From positions 1 through 64,000 of the forward strand of contig JAJZGG010000004.1 of NCBI GenBank assembly GCA_021804965.1: a stretch of DNA of 64,000 nt, in the 5' to 3' direction. Below are positions 48,336 to 61,000 of the stretch, piece by piece. Each line of letters starts with the position of its first letter. Position 1 is the stretch's first letter. This stretch comes from Acidobacteriota bacterium. Its GTDB lineage: Bacteria > Acidobacteriota > Terriglobia > Terriglobales > Acidobacteriaceae. The notes beneath the pieces were generated by a model. The model had not been told where the DNA came from. It saw only the letters and a list, made by a program, of their open reading frames with translations, and did no database searches. The translations under genes and the position numbers were made by a program.

Positions 48336-48545
48336 ATGGAATCCATTCAGCTTCAGATTGAAGGCATGCACTGCGGTGCCTGCGTCCGTCGTGTCACCCA
48401 GGCTCTCGAAGCGCTGCCCGGCATCCGCCTGGAGTCCGTCGAGGTCGGCTCGGCCCGTCTTCAGTACGACGCCGCACTCATCGCCCGGGAGCGCATCCCT
48501 GCCGCCATCGACGGCATCGGCTTCCCGGCTCGCATCGCCGACTGA
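48336..48545 (+). CDS. copZ: copper chaperone (HMA domain)
   Basis: [30 protein letters not shown]; MxCxxC motif. Confidence 0.88.
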   Translation: MESIQLQIEGMHCGACVRRVTQALEALPGIRLESVEVGSARLQYDAALIARERIPAAIDGIGFPARIAD

Positions 48546-48576
48546 CCCCGGCCGCAACGCCTGCCAGGAGCATCGC

Positions 48577-51102
48577 ATGGAATCCCGCACCCCGCATCCA
48601 CCCGCATCCGCAGCGGTCGCCGCTGCCCCCAACCCGCCATCGCCCGACGCGCCGGCAACAGGCCCGCAATCGGCAGCCCCGCAATCGACTGGCCCGGCCG
48701 TCGCCCGTCTGGAGCGGGTCACGCTCCCGGTCACCGGCATGAGCTGTGCCGCCTGCCAGTCCTTCGTCCAGCGCACCCTCCGCTCCACCAGCGGTGTTGC
48801 CGACGCCACCGTCAACCTCATGCTCCACAACGCCACCGTCACCTTTGACCCCGCCGAGGCCACCATCCCCGCGCTGGTCGACGCCGTGCGCAGTGCCGGC
48901 TACGGCTCCGATCTGCCCACCCCCTCGGCCAGCGTCCTCGAGGAGCAGGAAAATCAGGATGCCCTTGCCCGCCGGGAGTATCACGAGCTGCGTCGCAAGG
49001 CCCTCATCACCGTCCCCGCCGGTCTGCTCGCCATGCTGCTCTCGATGCCGCTCATGTCCGGCCCGGCCACTCCTGCCGATCGCTTCCTCGGCTCGCTGCT
49101 GCATGCGCCGCTGCTGCACCGCGCCCTGCCCTGGCTCTTTGCCCTCAGCGCCAACACCCTGCGCTGGTCGCTGCTTCTGCTCTCGGCCCTCATCGTCAGC
49201 TGGTCCGGCCGCCGCTTTTACACCAAGGCCTGGTCGGCCTTCCGCCACCGCACCTCGGACATGAACACGCTGGTCGCCCTCGGCACCGGTGCTGCATTCC
49301 TTTACTCGGCCATCGTCACTCTCGCGCCGGACTTTTTCCTGCGCCACGGCATCCAGCCCCAGGTCTACTTCGATGCCGGCCTGCTGATCCTCGGCCTTGT
49401 CCTCAGTGGAAACGCGCTCGAGAGCCGTGCCCGTGGACGCACCGCGCTTGCCCTGCGCCGCCTCACCCAGCTTCAGCCCCGTCTGGCGCGCATCCAGCGG
49501 GACGGCCAAGAGTTCGATCTGCCCGCCGAAGCCATCCAGCAGGGCGACATCCTCGTCATCCGCCCCGGCGAGCGCATCCCCACCGACGCCGAGGTCGTCT
49601 TCGGCCGCAGCGCTGTGGATGAGTCCATGCTCACCGGCGAATCCCTTCCCATCGAGAAATCGCCCGGCGACCGCCTGCTCGGCGGCACGCTCAACCAGCG
49701 CGGCCTGCTCCACGCCCGCGCCACCGCTCTCGGCAGCCAGGGCACGCTGGCCCAGATCGTCCGTCTCCTTCGCCAGGCGCAGGGAACGCGCGCGCCCATC
49801 CAGCATCTGGCCGACCGCGTCAGTGCCATCTTCGTGCCCACCGTACTGCTGCTGGCCGTGGCCACGCTTGCGCTCTGGATCCTCTTTGCCGGGCCCCACG
49901 CGCTGCTGCAGGCCTTTGCCGCCTCTGTCGCCGTGCTCGTCATCGCCTGCCCCTGCGCCATGGGACTGGCCGTTCCCACCGCCGTCATGGTTGCCACCGG
50001 CCGTGGTGCCGCCGCAGGACTGCTGATGAAAAGCGGCGAAGCCCTCGAACGCCTGCAATCCATGGACACCATCGTCTTTGACAAGACCGGAACCCTCACC
50101 GAAGGTCATCCCGTCGTCCTCGCCACCGAGCCTGCGCCCGGGTTTGCTCACGACCGCCTGCTCCAGTTTGCCGCCTCGCTGGAGCGGGCCAGCGAGCATC
50201 CGCTCGGTGAGGCCGTCGTCGCAGCAGCCCGCACCGCCGGTCTGCCGCTGCTGGACCCCATCGATGTCCTCGCCCATCCCGGTCTGGGCATTGAAGGCCG
50301 CATCCCCCACGCCGCTGTCGCCCTTGACGCAGTTGACGCCCGAGACGCCCAGCCCGGCGCAGCCCGCGTCCTCATCGGCAACGCTCCATTCCTGCAGCAG
50401 AACGCCATCCCCACCGCTCCGCTCGAAGCCCGCGCCACACAGGCCGCCGCACAGGCTCAGACGCCGCTCTGGGTTGCCATCGATGGTCGGCTTGCCGGTC
50501 TCATCCTCGTTGCCGACCCCGTCAAACCCACCTCCCGCGCCGTCGTCCAGCAGCTCCGCAGCCGCGGCCTGCGCGTCGCCATGCTCACCGGAGACAACCC
50601 CCACGTTGCCGCCGCCATCGCCAGCCAGCTTGGCATCGACGAGGTCTTCGCCGGTCTGCTGCCGCAGGGCAAGCTCGACACCATCGCCCGGCTCCAGTCC
50701 CAGGGCCGCACCGTCGCCATGGTCGGCGATGGCGTCAACGATGCTCCCGCGCTGGCCCGCGCCCATGTCGGCATCGCCATGGCCAGCGGTTCGGACGTCG
50801 CCATGGAGGCCGGCGACATCACCCTCATGCGCAGTGACCTGCACGGCGTCCTCGATGCCATCCTGCTTTCGGCCGCCACCATGCGCGTCATGCGTCAGAA
50901 TCTCTTCTGGGCCTTTGCCTACAACGTCTTCATGATTCCCCTCGCTGCCGGCGCGCTCTATCCCCACTGGGGCATTCTGCTCAGCCCCGTGCTGGCCAGT
51001 GCCGCCATGGCCCTCAGCTCGGTCAGCGTCGTCACCAACAGTCTTCGCCTCAGCCGGCTGCGGCTTTCCGCCGCCCCATCCCGACCTCGGAGCTCCCAAT
51101 GA
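48577..51102 (+). CDS. copA: Cu+-exporting P1B-type ATPase
   Basis: 841 aa; N-terminal [16 protein letters not shown] in [48 protein letters not shown]. Confidence 0.95.
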   Translation: MESRTPHPPASAAVAAAPNPPSPDAPATGPQSAAPQSTGPAVARLERVTLPVTGMSCAACQSFVQRTLRSTSGVADATVNLMLHNATVTFDPAEATIPALVDAVRSAGYGSDLPTPSASVLEEQENQDALARREYHELRRKALITVPAGLLAMLLSMPLMSGPATPADRFLGSLLHAPLLHRALPWLFALSANTLRWSLLLLSALIVSWSGRRFYTKAWSAFRHRTSDMNTLVALGTGAAFLYSAIVTLAPDFFLRHGIQPQVYFDAGLLILGLVLSGNALESRARGRTALALRRLTQLQPRLARIQRDGQEFDLPAEAIQQGDILVIRPGERIPTDAEVVFGRSAVDESMLTGESLPIEKSPGDRLLGGTLNQRGLLHARATALGSQGTLAQIVRLLRQAQGTRAPIQHLADRVSAIFVPTVLLLAVATLALWILFAGPHALLQAFAASVAVLVIACPCAMGLAVPTAVMVATGRGAAAGLLMKSGEALERLQSMDTIVFDKTGTLTEGHPVVLATEPAPGFAHDRLLQFAASLERASEHPLGEAVVAAARTAGLPLLDPIDVLAHPGLGIEGRIPHAAVALDAVDARDAQPGAARVLIGNAPFLQQNAIPTAPLEARATQAAAQAQTPLWVAIDGRLAGLILVADPVKPTSRAVVQQLRSRGLRVAMLTGDNPHVAAAIASQLGIDEVFAGLLPQGKLDTIARLQSQGRTVAMVGDGVNDAPALARAHVGIAMASGSDVAMEAGDITLMRSDLHGVLDAILLSAATMRVMRQNLFWAFAYNVFMIPLAAGALYPHWGILLSPVLASAAMALSSVSVVTNSLRLSRLRLSAAPSRPRSSQ

Positions 51103-51440
51103 ACCCGCGCCCTGCCACGCCCGCCTGCCCACTTCCCGACGCCACAGACCGCCACGCCGTCGGTGTTGACCCCGCGCTCAAGCAGTCCAATCTCCGCCGC
51201 CTCAGCCGCATTGAAGGCCAGTTGCGCGGCATCCAGCGCATGATCGAGGACGATCGCTACTGCCCGGACATCCTCACCCAGGTCTCCTCCGCGCAGCAGG
51301 CCCTGCGTGCCGTTGCCCGCTCGCTCATGCGCAACCATCTGGAGCACTGCGCCACCCAGGCCATCCGCAACGGCTCCACGGACCAGCGCCAGGCCATGTA
51401 CGACGAGCTGCTCGACATGATCTACAAAAACGCCCGCTAG
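51099..51440 (+). CDS. csoR: CsoR-family metal-sensing repressor
   Basis: [54 protein letters not shown] (Cys..His-x3-Cys); ATGA overlap with copA. Confidence 0.9.
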   Translation: MNPRPATPACPLPDATDRHAVGVDPALKQSNLRRLSRIEGQLRGIQRMIEDDRYCPDILTQVSSAQQALRAVARSLMRNHLEHCATQAIRNGSTDQRQAMYDELLDMIYKNAR

Positions 51441-51473
51441 CCTCAGCGTCCGCCCCACGCTCCATCGCCCGTC

Positions 51474-53009
51474 CTAGAAGCTGGCCGCCATCACCACCAC
51501 CGCCGTCGCCGCCGCCAGCCCCACGCTCACCCGGTCGCGCAGCGTAAACAGCACCGGATCATCCTCCAGCAGCCCGCGCGAGGCCAGCATCCACATCCGC
51601 AGCAGCCAGAAGCCCAGCAGCGGCAGCAGCATCCACAGCCGTTCCGGATGCGCATAGAGCGTCGTAGCGCCGGGATCGCGCACATACAGGGCCAGAATCA
51701 CCAGCGCCGCCACCGCCGCCGCCACGCCCAGGCTGCGGATCAGCTCCAGATCCGTCACCCGGTAGCCGCGCCCCGGAATCACCGCTCCCTCGCGCTGCCG
51801 CAGCGTCTCCAGCTCCTGCATCCGCTTCACCAGCGCCAGGGACAGGAAGAAGAAGATCGCAAACGTGCTCAACCAGGCGGAAATCGCCGTCCCCGTCGCC
51901 GCACCGCCGGCAAACAGTCGCAGCGTATACAGCCCGGCCAGCACCAGCACATCGGCAATCGCCACCCGCTTCAACCCCAGCGAATACACCGTCGTCACCA
52001 CCCCGTACCCGCACAGCCACAGCGCAAAGCTGCCCGGCAGCAGCAGGCACAGACCAAACGCCGCCGCCAGCAGAGCCGCCATCAGCATCGCGCCCTCGGG
52101 CAGGCCCAGCTCGCCGGCTGCAAACGGACGTCGCCGCTTGCTCCCGTGCCTGCGGTCGCTGTCCACATCCAGCAGATCATTCCACACATAGCAGGCCGAG
52201 GCCATGCAGCCAAAGGCCACAAACGCCACCACCGCCGCCAGCCCCTGCGCCAACCCTGCCCGATGGCTCAGCAGCAGCGGCACCACCAGCAGCAGATTCT
52301 TCACCCACTGGTGCAGCCGCAGCGCCTGCGGCAGGCTCTGCCGCAGCGGCGCCCGCTCGCTCAGCGTTGCCGCCACGGGCACTCTTCCCGACCTCATCCG
52401 CGCCCGCAGCTGCGCCGTCGGATTGGCCACCACCGCCACCCGCGCCGCCTGCAGCAGCACCGCGTCCTCGCCGCTGTTGCCCACATAGTCAAAGCGGCCA
52501 AACCGCTGCTGCAGCGCCGCCAGCTTGCGCCGCCCCGTCAGGTTGCGGCCATGCTCGCTGGCCACCACCTCGTCAAAGCAGCCCAGATGCGCCGCCACCT
52601 GCTCGGCCACGCGGCGGTCGGCTCCGGTGGCCAGCACCAGCCGCCGTCCCCGGCTCTTTTCCTGCCGCAGATGGCGCAGCACCGCACGATTCCACGGCAG
52701 CGACTGCACCTCCAGCCGACGCCCATCCGCGGCATCCTGCTCGGCCAGCATCTGCTTGCCCCGGGCACGGTCGCGCAGCAGCGCCACCAACACCCGCAAC
52801 AGGCCGCGCCGGTCCCGCCGCAGCAGCCGCAGCAGCCCATCGTGCAGCGTGTCGCACTTCACCAGCGTCCCATCCAGATCCACGCAGAGCGGCACGTCCC
52901 TGTCGGGATCGATGCCTGCCAGCGCTTCGGGCCACGGCATCGGCTCCCGCAGCAGGCCGTCGGCCCGCCCGGCCTTTGTCACATCGTCGCTCTGCCCACT
53001 CACCCGCAT
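51474..53009 (-). CDS. HAD phosphatase-UbiA prenyltransferase fusion (decaprenyl-phosphate phosphoribosyltransferase-like)
   Basis: CVDLDGTLVKCDTLHDGLL (HAD motif I), YVGNSGEDAVLL; LRLHQWVKNLLLVVPLL, NDLLDVDSDRRHGSKRRRPFAAGEL and GLKRVAIADVLVLAGLYTLR (UbiA motifs). Confidence 0.88.
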   Translation of the reverse strand: MRVSGQSDDVTKAGRADGLLREPMPWPEALAGIDPDRDVPLCVDLDGTLVKCDTLHDGLLRLLRRDRRGLLRVLVALLRDRARGKQMLAEQDAADGRRLEVQSLPWNRAVLRHLRQEKSRGRRLVLATGADRRVAEQVAAHLGCFDEVVASEHGRNLTGRRKLAALQQRFGRFDYVGNSGEDAVLLQAARVAVVANPTAQLRARMRSGRVPVAATLSERAPLRQSLPQALRLHQWVKNLLLVVPLLLSHRAGLAQGLAAVVAFVAFGCMASACYVWNDLLDVDSDRRHGSKRRRPFAAGELGLPEGAMLMAALLAAAFGLCLLLPGSFALWLCGYGVVTTVYSLGLKRVAIADVLVLAGLYTLRLFAGGAATGTAISAWLSTFAIFFFLSLALVKRMQELETLRQREGAVIPGRGYRVTDLELIRSLGVAAAVAALVILALYVRDPGATTLYAHPERLWMLLPLLGFWLLRMWMLASRGLLEDDPVLFTLRDRVSVGLAAATAVVVMAASF

Positions 53010-53222
53010 CTCTGGAATCCCCGCAGTCCATCATAGGCGCAGCACATCAACCGGCGCAGAACGGCTGTCGCACCCTCCGTCTCCCTGCCGCCCAACAAAG
53101 CCTCACCCGGCCTCGCCCGTCCAGCGCTGTCCAGGATTCCCTGCCATACCAGCAGCAATTCCCGAGGCAATTTACGCAGCAATTCCCGAATCTGCCATCC
53201 GGCTTCGCACATCTCATGGGAG

Positions 53223-53278
53223 CGGTCCCGAAATACGGTCCGAAGCAGGGTCACGCATACGGTCCAGGGAAGCGGTCC
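53223..53278. repeat. four direct CGGTCC repeats with symmetric spacing
   Basis: CGGTCC at 53223, 53236, 53260 and 53273 (spacings 13, 24, 13 bp), between divergent UbiA-HAD and MdtABC-like genes. Confidence 0.6.
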
Positions 53279-53603
53279 GGCTGGCAGGAGAATGCGGCCA
53301 CCCCACCACTTCCAGTGGAAACATTTTTTGCCTCTTGACCGTCCATAGGGGAAGGCGTAACGCTGGAACCAGTTCCGCCTGCCTCCAGGTGCCAAAGCAT
53401 TCTGGCATTGCCGCATGGGGCTGCGCCGTACCTTGATGTATAGGTCCCTGTCCGGGCCTGCTTTTCCAGGGGAGTTGCCCGACCATTCTCCGGCACACGC
53501 CCTGTCGCTGTTCTCCTTCGGGTGCCATTTTCGGCCCCACACTCTCAATGCCGTACCCTCAAATCTCGCAAGAAATGGATCACTCTCCGTGTCTGAGCCG
53601 ACG

Positions 53604-54929
53604 ATGACCTCGCATGAACAGGATGCCCCCCGGAAATCCGGCTGGGTACGCCCCGTTGTTTACGTAATTCTGCTGGCACTCATTGCCGCCGGAGTCTGGC
53701 GCGTTTACCAGAACCGCAAGCTGGCCGCCCAGCAGATGGCCAGTCAGGCCAATGCGCTGCTCAGCCGGCCGGTGCCCGTGCAGGTCACTCCCGTCGTGCA
53801 GAAGCCGATGCCCATCTATCTCTCGGCTCTCGGCACCGTCACGCCCTACTACAGCGTCACGGTCAAGGCGCGCGTCAGCGGCCAGCTCAACCGCGTCAAC
53901 TTCACCGAAGGCCAGACCGTCCACGAGGGCCAGACCATCCTCGTCGTCGATCCGCTCCCTTACAAAGCTGCGCTCGACCAGGCCAAAGGCACGCTCATCC
54001 ATGACGAGGCACTGCTCAAGGATGCCCAGGCCGAGTACCGCCGTTACAAGGCGCTCTATGAGGCCGGTGTCGTCTCCAAGGAGCAGCTTGATCTCGAGCT
54101 TGCCACCCAGGGCCAGTATGAGGGTGCCATCGCTTCCGACAAGGCCGCCGTTGAAAACGCCCAGCTCCAGTTGAACTGGTGCACCGTCCAGTCGCCCATC
54201 ACCGGCAAGATCGGCCTTCGTCTGGTCGATCCCGGCAACATCATCACGGCCAACACCACCAATCTCGTCATCATCAACCAGATGCAGCCCATCGCCGTCT
54301 ACTTCACCCTGCCGGAGAATCAGCTGCCCCAGGTCTTCAGCCTTCTGCGCGACCATCGCACCCTCATCGCCGAGGCCTATGACCGCAGCGACACCACCCG
54401 ACTGACCAGCGGCCAGCTGCTCACCGCCGACAACCAGATCGACACCACCACCGGCACCGACCGCCTCAAGGCCGTCTTCGCCAACGCGAACGAGCAGTTG
54501 TTCCCCAACCAGTTCGTCAACATCCACCTCATCCTCGAGCAGCGCCCGGCGGCTCTGGTCGTGCCTTCGGCCGCCATCCAGACCGGCAATCAGGGTGCCT
54601 ACGTCTGGACCATCCAGCATGATCCGGCCACCGGCACCGACCACGCCCGCATGACCCCGGTCAAGGTCGCTCTCGCCGAGGGCCAGTCCACCATTCTGGA
54701 CAGCGGCGTTGCCCCCGGTCAGCCGGTCGTCGTTGACGGAGCCGACCGCCTCCGCGTCGGCTCGCTCGTCGATCTCAGCACACCCCGCGCGGCCCGGCAG
54801 GCCGTCTCCGCCGAGGGCAATCCCGACCTCAGCCCCGTCGCGCAGGGCCTGCAGCACAGCACCCAGACCACGCACGGGCATGGCACGCGCACCGGCCACG
54901 CCGACCGTAACAAGGGGATGCATCCGTGA
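53604..54929 (+). CDS. RND periplasmic adaptor (MdtA-like)
   Basis: [55 protein letters not shown]; probable start MTSHEQDAP at 53604. Confidence 0.92.
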   Translation: MTSHEQDAPRKSGWVRPVVYVILLALIAAGVWRVYQNRKLAAQQMASQANALLSRPVPVQVTPVVQKPMPIYLSALGTVTPYYSVTVKARVSGQLNRVNFTEGQTVHEGQTILVVDPLPYKAALDQAKGTLIHDEALLKDAQAEYRRYKALYEAGVVSKEQLDLELATQGQYEGAIASDKAAVENAQLQLNWCTVQSPITGKIGLRLVDPGNIITANTTNLVIINQMQPIAVYFTLPENQLPQVFSLLRDHRTLIAEAYDRSDTTRLTSGQLLTADNQIDTTTGTDRLKAVFANANEQLFPNQFVNIHLILEQRPAALVVPSAAIQTGNQGAYVWTIQHDPATGTDHARMTPVKVALAEGQSTILDSGVAPGQPVVVDGADRLRVGSLVDLSTPRAARQAVSAEGNPDLSPVAQGLQHSTQTTHGHGTRTGHADRNKGMHP

Positions 54930-57900
54930 ATCCATCGCGCCCATTCATCATCCGCCCGGTTGCCACCTCGCTGCTGATGGCCGCGATTGTGCTTGCCGGC
55001 GCGGTGGGTTACAAGCAGCTTCCCGTCTCGGCCCTCCCGGAGGTGGACTACCCCATCATCGAGATCCAGACCTTCTATCCCGGTGCCGGCCCGGCCGTCA
55101 TGAGCTCCTCGGTCACCGCTCCGCTCGAGCGCCAGTTCGGACAGATGCCCGGACTCAAGCAGATGACCTCCGTCAGCTCCGGCGGCGGCTCCATCATCAC
55201 CCTCGAGTTCGATCTCTCCGAGAACATTGACGTCGCCGAGCAGGAGGTCCAGGCCGCCATCAACGCCGCCACCAACTTCCTGCCCACCGACCTGCCCAAT
55301 CCGCCCATCTACAGCAAGGTCAACCCTGCCGACGCGCCCGTCATGACCCTGGCGCTCACCTCCGATTCGCTGCCTCTCGATCAGGTCGAGGATGCCGCCG
55401 ACACCAACCTCGCCCAGAAGATCTCCCAGGTCTCCGGCGTCGGTCTGGTCTCCATCGCCGGCGGGCAGAAGCCCTCCGTCCGCATCCAGGCCAATCCTGC
55501 CCAGCTTGCCGCCTACAACCTCAGCCTCGAGGATCTCCGCACCGCCCTGGCCAACGCCAACGTCGATCAGGCCAAGGGCACGCTCAACGGCTCCCGCCAG
55601 TCCTTCACCATCGGCGCCAACGACCAGCTCTTTTCCAGCGGCGACTACAAGCCCGTCATCATCGCCTACCGCAACGGAGCACCCGTCCGCACCTCGGACG
55701 TCTCCACCGTCGTCGATGCCGCGGAGAATGCCCAGCAGGCCGCTTGGATGGGCCTGCCCGGCGTCGGCAGCCATCCGGCCGTCATCCTCAACATCCAGCG
55801 GCAGCCCGGGGCCAACATCATTGCCGTCGTCGACCGCATCAAGACCCTGCTGCCCCAGTTGCAGCTCAGCATGCCGGCCTCCATCCACATCCGCATCCTC
55901 ACCGACCGCACCAATGTCATCCGCGCCTCGGTTGCCGATGTCCAGTTCTCGCTCATGCTCACCATTGCGCTGGTGGTCATGGTCATCTTCCTGTTCCTGC
56001 GCAATCTCTCCGCCACCATCATTCCCTCGGTTGCCGTCCCGCTTTCGCTGGTCGGCACCTTCGGCGTCATGTATCTGCTCGGCTACAGCCTGAACAACCT
56101 CACGCTGATGGCCCTCACCATCTCCACCGGCTTCGTCGTCGATGACGCCATCGTGATGATCGAAAACATCTCGCGATTCCTCGAGGAAGGCGACAGCCCC
56201 ATGCGCGCCGCGCTCAAGGGCAGCGAGCAGATCGGCTTCACCATCGTCTCGCTCACCGTCTCCCTGATCGCCGTCCTCATTCCGCTGCTCTTCATGGGCG
56301 ATGTCGTCGGCCGGCTCTTCCGTGAGTTTGCCGTCACCCTCGCCGTCACCATTCTCGTCTCGGCCGTCGTCTCGCTCACGCTCACGCCCATGATGTGCGC
56401 CCGCATCCTGCGCCACAAGCCGCCCGCGCAGCAGGGAGCCGTCTATCGCGCCTCCGAGCGCGTCTTCGAGTGGGTCATCGACTGGTACGGCAAAACCCTC
56501 AAGGTCGTCCTGCGGCACCAGTTCCTCACCCTGCTGGTCACCATCGGCACCCTGGTCGCCACCATCGTCCTCTTCCTCATCGTGCCCAAGGGCTTCTTCC
56601 CCGTGCAGGACACCGGCGTCATCCTCGGCATCTCTGAGGCACCCCAGTCCATCGCCTTTGCCGACATGGCCCGCCGCCAGCAGCAGCTTGCCGAAATCGT
56701 CCTTCAGGATCCGGCCGTTGAAAGCATCTCCTCGTTCATCGGGGTCGACGGCACCAACATGACCCTCAACAGCGGCCGCATGCAGATCAACCTCAAGCCG
56801 CTCAGCGTCCGCAAAGTCTCCGCCACCCAGGTCATCCAGCGCCTGCAGCCGGCCGTCAACCGCGTCCAGGGCATCCAGCTCTTCCTGCAGCCGTCCCAGG
56901 ACCTCACCGTCGCCGACCGCGTCAGCCGCACCGAATTCCAATACTCGCTCGAGGACCCCAATCCCGACGAGCTGGCCACCTACACCCGCCGCATGGTCGC
57001 CGCGCTCCAGCGCCAGCCCGAGCTGCGCGATGTCGCCAGTGACCTGCAGGATCGCGGACTCGGTGCCGAACTGGTCATCGACCGCGACACCGCCTCCCGG
57101 CTCGGCATCGCCATGGCCGACATCGACAACACCCTCTACGACGCCTTCGGCCAGCGCCAGATCTCCATCATCTTTACCCAGCTGAACCAGTACCACGTCG
57201 TCCTCGAGGTCAGTCCCCAGTTCCAGACCGACCCGGCCGTCCTCAACGATCTCTACGTCAAGTCCGCCAACGGCACCCAGGTTCCGCTCAGCAACCTCGC
57301 CCACTGGCAGCAGACCCGCGCCCAGCTTGCCATCGGCCACCAGGGCCAGTTCCCGGCCACCGTCATCAGCTTCAACGTCGCTCCCGGCAAGTCCCTCGGA
57401 GACGCCGTCGCCGCCACCCGTCGCGTCGAGCAGCAGATCGGCCTTCCCGCCAGCATCAACGGCGCATTCCAGGGCACCGCCGCTGCCTTCCAGGCCTCCA
57501 TCGCCAATGAGCCCATCCTCATCCTCGCCGCGCTCATCACCGTCTACATCGTCCTCGGCGTCCTCTACGAGAGCTACGTCCACCCCATCACCATCATCTC
57601 CACGCTGCCCTCGGCCGGCGTCGGTGCCATCCTCGCCCTGCTCATCACCCATACCGACTTCAGCATCATCGCCCTCATCGGCGTCATCCTGCTCATCGGC
57701 ATCGTCAAGAAAAACGCCATCATGATGATCGACTTCGCCCTCGCCGCCGAACGCACCGAGGGCAAGCCGGCCACCGAGGCCATCTTCCAGGCCTGCCTGC
57801 TTCGCTTCCGTCCCATCATGATGACCACCATGGCCGCCCTGCTCGGCGGCGTTCCGCTGGCCTTCGGCAACGGTGTCGGCGCGGAGCTCCGCCGACCTCT

Positions 57901-58051
57901 CGGCATCACCATCGTCGGCGGACTGCTCGTCTCCCAGCTGCTCACCCTCTACACCACGCCGGTCATCTATCTCTACTTCGACCGGCTCGCCCACTGGCGC
58001 GACCGCCGCCGCAAGTCCGTCCTCGGCCTTGCACCCATCTCTGCCGACTGA
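54926..58051 (+). CDS. RND efflux permease (MdtB-like)
   Basis: 1041 aa; [63 protein letters not shown]. Confidence 0.93.
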   Translation: MNPSRPFIIRPVATSLLMAAIVLAGAVGYKQLPVSALPEVDYPIIEIQTFYPGAGPAVMSSSVTAPLERQFGQMPGLKQMTSVSSGGGSIITLEFDLSENIDVAEQEVQAAINAATNFLPTDLPNPPIYSKVNPADAPVMTLALTSDSLPLDQVEDAADTNLAQKISQVSGVGLVSIAGGQKPSVRIQANPAQLAAYNLSLEDLRTALANANVDQAKGTLNGSRQSFTIGANDQLFSSGDYKPVIIAYRNGAPVRTSDVSTVVDAAENAQQAAWMGLPGVGSHPAVILNIQRQPGANIIAVVDRIKTLLPQLQLSMPASIHIRILTDRTNVIRASVADVQFSLMLTIALVVMVIFLFLRNLSATIIPSVAVPLSLVGTFGVMYLLGYSLNNLTLMALTISTGFVVDDAIVMIENISRFLEEGDSPMRAALKGSEQIGFTIVSLTVSLIAVLIPLLFMGDVVGRLFREFAVTLAVTILVSAVVSLTLTPMMCARILRHKPPAQQGAVYRASERVFEWVIDWYGKTLKVVLRHQFLTLLVTIGTLVATIVLFLIVPKGFFPVQDTGVILGISEAPQSIAFADMARRQQQLAEIVLQDPAVESISSFIGVDGTNMTLNSGRMQINLKPLSVRKVSATQVIQRLQPAVNRVQGIQLFLQPSQDLTVADRVSRTEFQYSLEDPNPDELATYTRRMVAALQRQPELRDVASDLQDRGLGAELVIDRDTASRLGIAMADIDNTLYDAFGQRQISIIFTQLNQYHVVLEVSPQFQTDPAVLNDLYVKSANGTQVPLSNLAHWQQTRAQLAIGHQGQFPATVISFNVAPGKSLGDAVAATRRVEQQIGLPASINGAFQGTAAAFQASIANEPILILAALITVYIVLGVLYESYVHPITIISTLPSAGVGAILALLITHTDFSIIALIGVILLIGIVKKNAIMMIDFALAAERTEGKPATEAIFQACLLRFRPIMMTTMAALLGGVPLAFGNGVGAELRRPLGITIVGGLLVSQLLTLYTTPVIYLYFDRLAHWRDRRRKSVLGLAPISAD

Positions 58052-58065
58052 GGGACGTGAATTCG

Positions 58066-61000
58066 ATGCATCTGTCTGCTCCATTCATCCGTCGTCCGGT
58101 CGCCACCACCCTGCTCAGCATGGCTCTCCTGCTGGCCGGCTCGGTTGCCTACTCCCTGCTGCCCGTCGCATCCCTGCCCGAGGTTGATCTGCCCACCATC
58201 TCCGTCAGTGCCGGCCTTCCCGGCGGCAGCCCGGAGACCATGGCATCCAACGTCGCCGCTCCGCTCGAAAAACAGTTCGGGCGCATCGCCGGCGTCACCC
58301 AGATGACCTCCTCCAGCTCGCTCGGCAGCACCTCCGTCACCCTCCAGTTCGACATCTCCCGCAACATCGACGCCGCCGCACGCGACGTCCAGGCCGCCAT
58401 CAACGCCGCCCGCAGCCAGCTGCCCGCCTACCTGCCGCAGAACCCCAGCTATCGCAAGACCAACCCGGCCGACGCGCCCATCCTCATCCTGCGCCTCACC
58501 TCGTCCGTCGTTCCGCTGCCCCAGATGTACGACATGGCCGACTCCATCCTTGCCCAGAAGATCTCCCAGATCAGCGGCATCGGCCAGGTCTTCGTCGGCG
58601 GCAGCTCCAGTCCCGCCGTCCGCGCAGAGCTGAACCCCATGCAGCTCAGCTCCTTCGGCATCGGCCTCGAGGACATCCGCACCGCTCTCGGCAACGCCAA
58701 CGCCAACCGCCCCAAGGGCAACCTCAACGACGACCGCAACCGCTGGCTCATCACCGACAACGACCAGATCTTCAAGGCCCGCGAGTACGCACCGCTCATC
58801 GTCGGCTACAACGCCACCACCGGCGCACCCGTTCGCCTCGGCGACCTCGGCCAGGTCATCGACTCGGTCTCCAACATCGAATCCGCAGGTCTGGCCGGAA
58901 CCAACACCGGTCCCGGCTCCACCCTGCTGCCCGCCATCGCCATCGTCGTCTTCAAGGTGCCCGGCGCCAACGTCATCGAATCGGTCGACAACGTCCTCCG
59001 CGAACTGCCCCGCCTGCGCGCCGAGATTCCTCCCACCGTCACCCTCAGCGTCGGCGTTGACCGCACCACCACCATCCGCGAAAGCGTCACCGAGGTCGAA
59101 AAAACCCTCCTCATCAGCGTCGCCCTCGTCGTCATCGTCGTCTTTCTCTTCCTGCGTGAGGTCTGGGCCACCATCATTCCCTCCATCGCCGTCCCGCTCT
59201 CGCTGGTCGGCACCTTCGGCGTCATGTACCTGCTCGGCTACACGCTGGACAACCTTTCCCTGATGGCCCTCACCATCTCCACCGGCTTTGTCGTCGATGA
59301 CGCCATCGTCGTCATCGAAAACATCGCCCGCTACCTCGAAAAAGGCATGTCCCCGCTCGATGCCGCCATGCAGGGCTCGCGCGAAATCGGCTTCACCGTC
59401 CTCTCCATGAGCACCTCGCTGGTCGCCGTCTTTCTGCCCCTGCTGCTCATGGGCGGCGTCGTCGGCATTCTTTTCCGCGAGTTCGCCGTCACCCTCAGCG
59501 TCGCCATTGCCGTCTCCCTGCTCGTCTCCCTCACCACCACGCCCATGATGTGCTCGCAGTTCCTCCGGCCCATCCACGAGCAGCACCACGGACGCCTCTA
59601 CAAATCCAGCGAGCGCGTCTTCCGCTGGATGGCCGACGAGTACGCCGTCGGACTCCGCTGGGTCCTGCGCCACCAGGTGCTCATGCTCCTGGTCACCATC
59701 GGCACCTTCCTGCTCAACATCTACCTGTTCGTCATTGTTCCCAAGGGCTTCTTCCCCGAGCAGGACACCGGACGCCTCACCGGTGCAGCCCGTGCCTCCC
59801 AGGACATCAGCTTCGACGCCATGAAGATCAAGCAGACCAGACTGTCGCAAATGGTCCTCGATGACCCCGCCGTCGATACCATCATCGCCTTCGCCGGCGG
59901 TGCCGGACCCGGCGGCGGCAGCAACAACGTCGGCCGCATGTTCATCTCCCTCAAGCCGCTCAGCGTTCGCAAGGTCTCCGCCGACGAGGTCGTCAACCGC
60001 CTGCGCGCCAAGCTCATGAGCGTCCCCGGTGCCGCGCTCTTCCTGCAGGTCCAGCAGGAGTTCCAGACCGGTGCCCGCGGCGCCGACGCCCAGTACCAGT
60101 ACACCCTCGTCGATCCCAATCTCGAGGAGCTCAACACCTGGGCACCCCGCCTGCTTGCCAAGATGCGCACCCTGCCCGAGCTGCGCGACGTCTCCACCGA
60201 CCAGCAGGATCAGGGACTGGAGGAAAACCTCGTCATCAACCGCGACACCGCCTCACGGCTCGGACTCACCGCCGCCACCATCGACCAGGTCCTCTATGAC
60301 GCCTTCGGCCAGCGCGAAGTCTCCACCATGTACACCGCGCTGAACCAGTACTTCGTCGTCATGGAAGTCGCGCCCCAGTACCAGAAAAGCCCCGACTCGC
60401 TGAACGGCATCTTCCTCAAGAGCAGCACCGGAGCCATGGTCCCGCTCTCGGCCATCGCCCACTTCCAGCTCACCCACACCTCGCTCCAGGTCAACCATCA
60501 GGGCCAGTACCCGGCCGTCACCCAGACCTTCAACCTCGCACCCAACGTCGCTCTCGGACAGGCCGTCAGCGCCGTCCAGAAGGCCGAGCGCGAGCTCGGC
60601 ATGCCGGCCGCCATCCGCGGCACCTTCCAGGGCACCGCGCAGGCCTTTCAGACCTCGCTCCGCACCGAACCCTGGCTCATCCTCGCCGCCATCGTCGCCG
60701 TCTACATCGTCCTCGGCATTCTCTATGAGAGCCTCATCCATCCGCTCACCATTCTCTCCACGCTGCCCTCGGCCGGCGTCGGTGCCATCCTGGCCCTGCT
60801 GCTCACCCGCACCGATCTCAGCATCATCGCCCTCATCGGCATCCTGCTGCTGATCGGCATCGTGAAGAAAAACGCCATCATGATGATCGACTTCGCCCTG
60901 CAGGCCGAGCGCGAACAGGGTCTGGCTCCGGTCGATGCCATCTACCAGGCCTGCCTGCTGCGCTTCCGTCCCATCATGATGACCACCATGGCCGCGCTCT

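Noticed and set aside
48277-48576. 100-aa N-terminal extension of the ORF 48277-51102
   Set aside because: Out of frame with copZ, which has a clear HMA domain; copA is better started at 48577.
54719-58084. 1121-aa minus-strand ORF (and 39008-41275, 48478-51132, 42236-44152, 57973-59850)
   Set aside because: Antisense frames with Gly/Asp/Glu/Val-rich composition over strongly conserved kdpB, copA and RND genes; typical GC-driven spurious ORFs.
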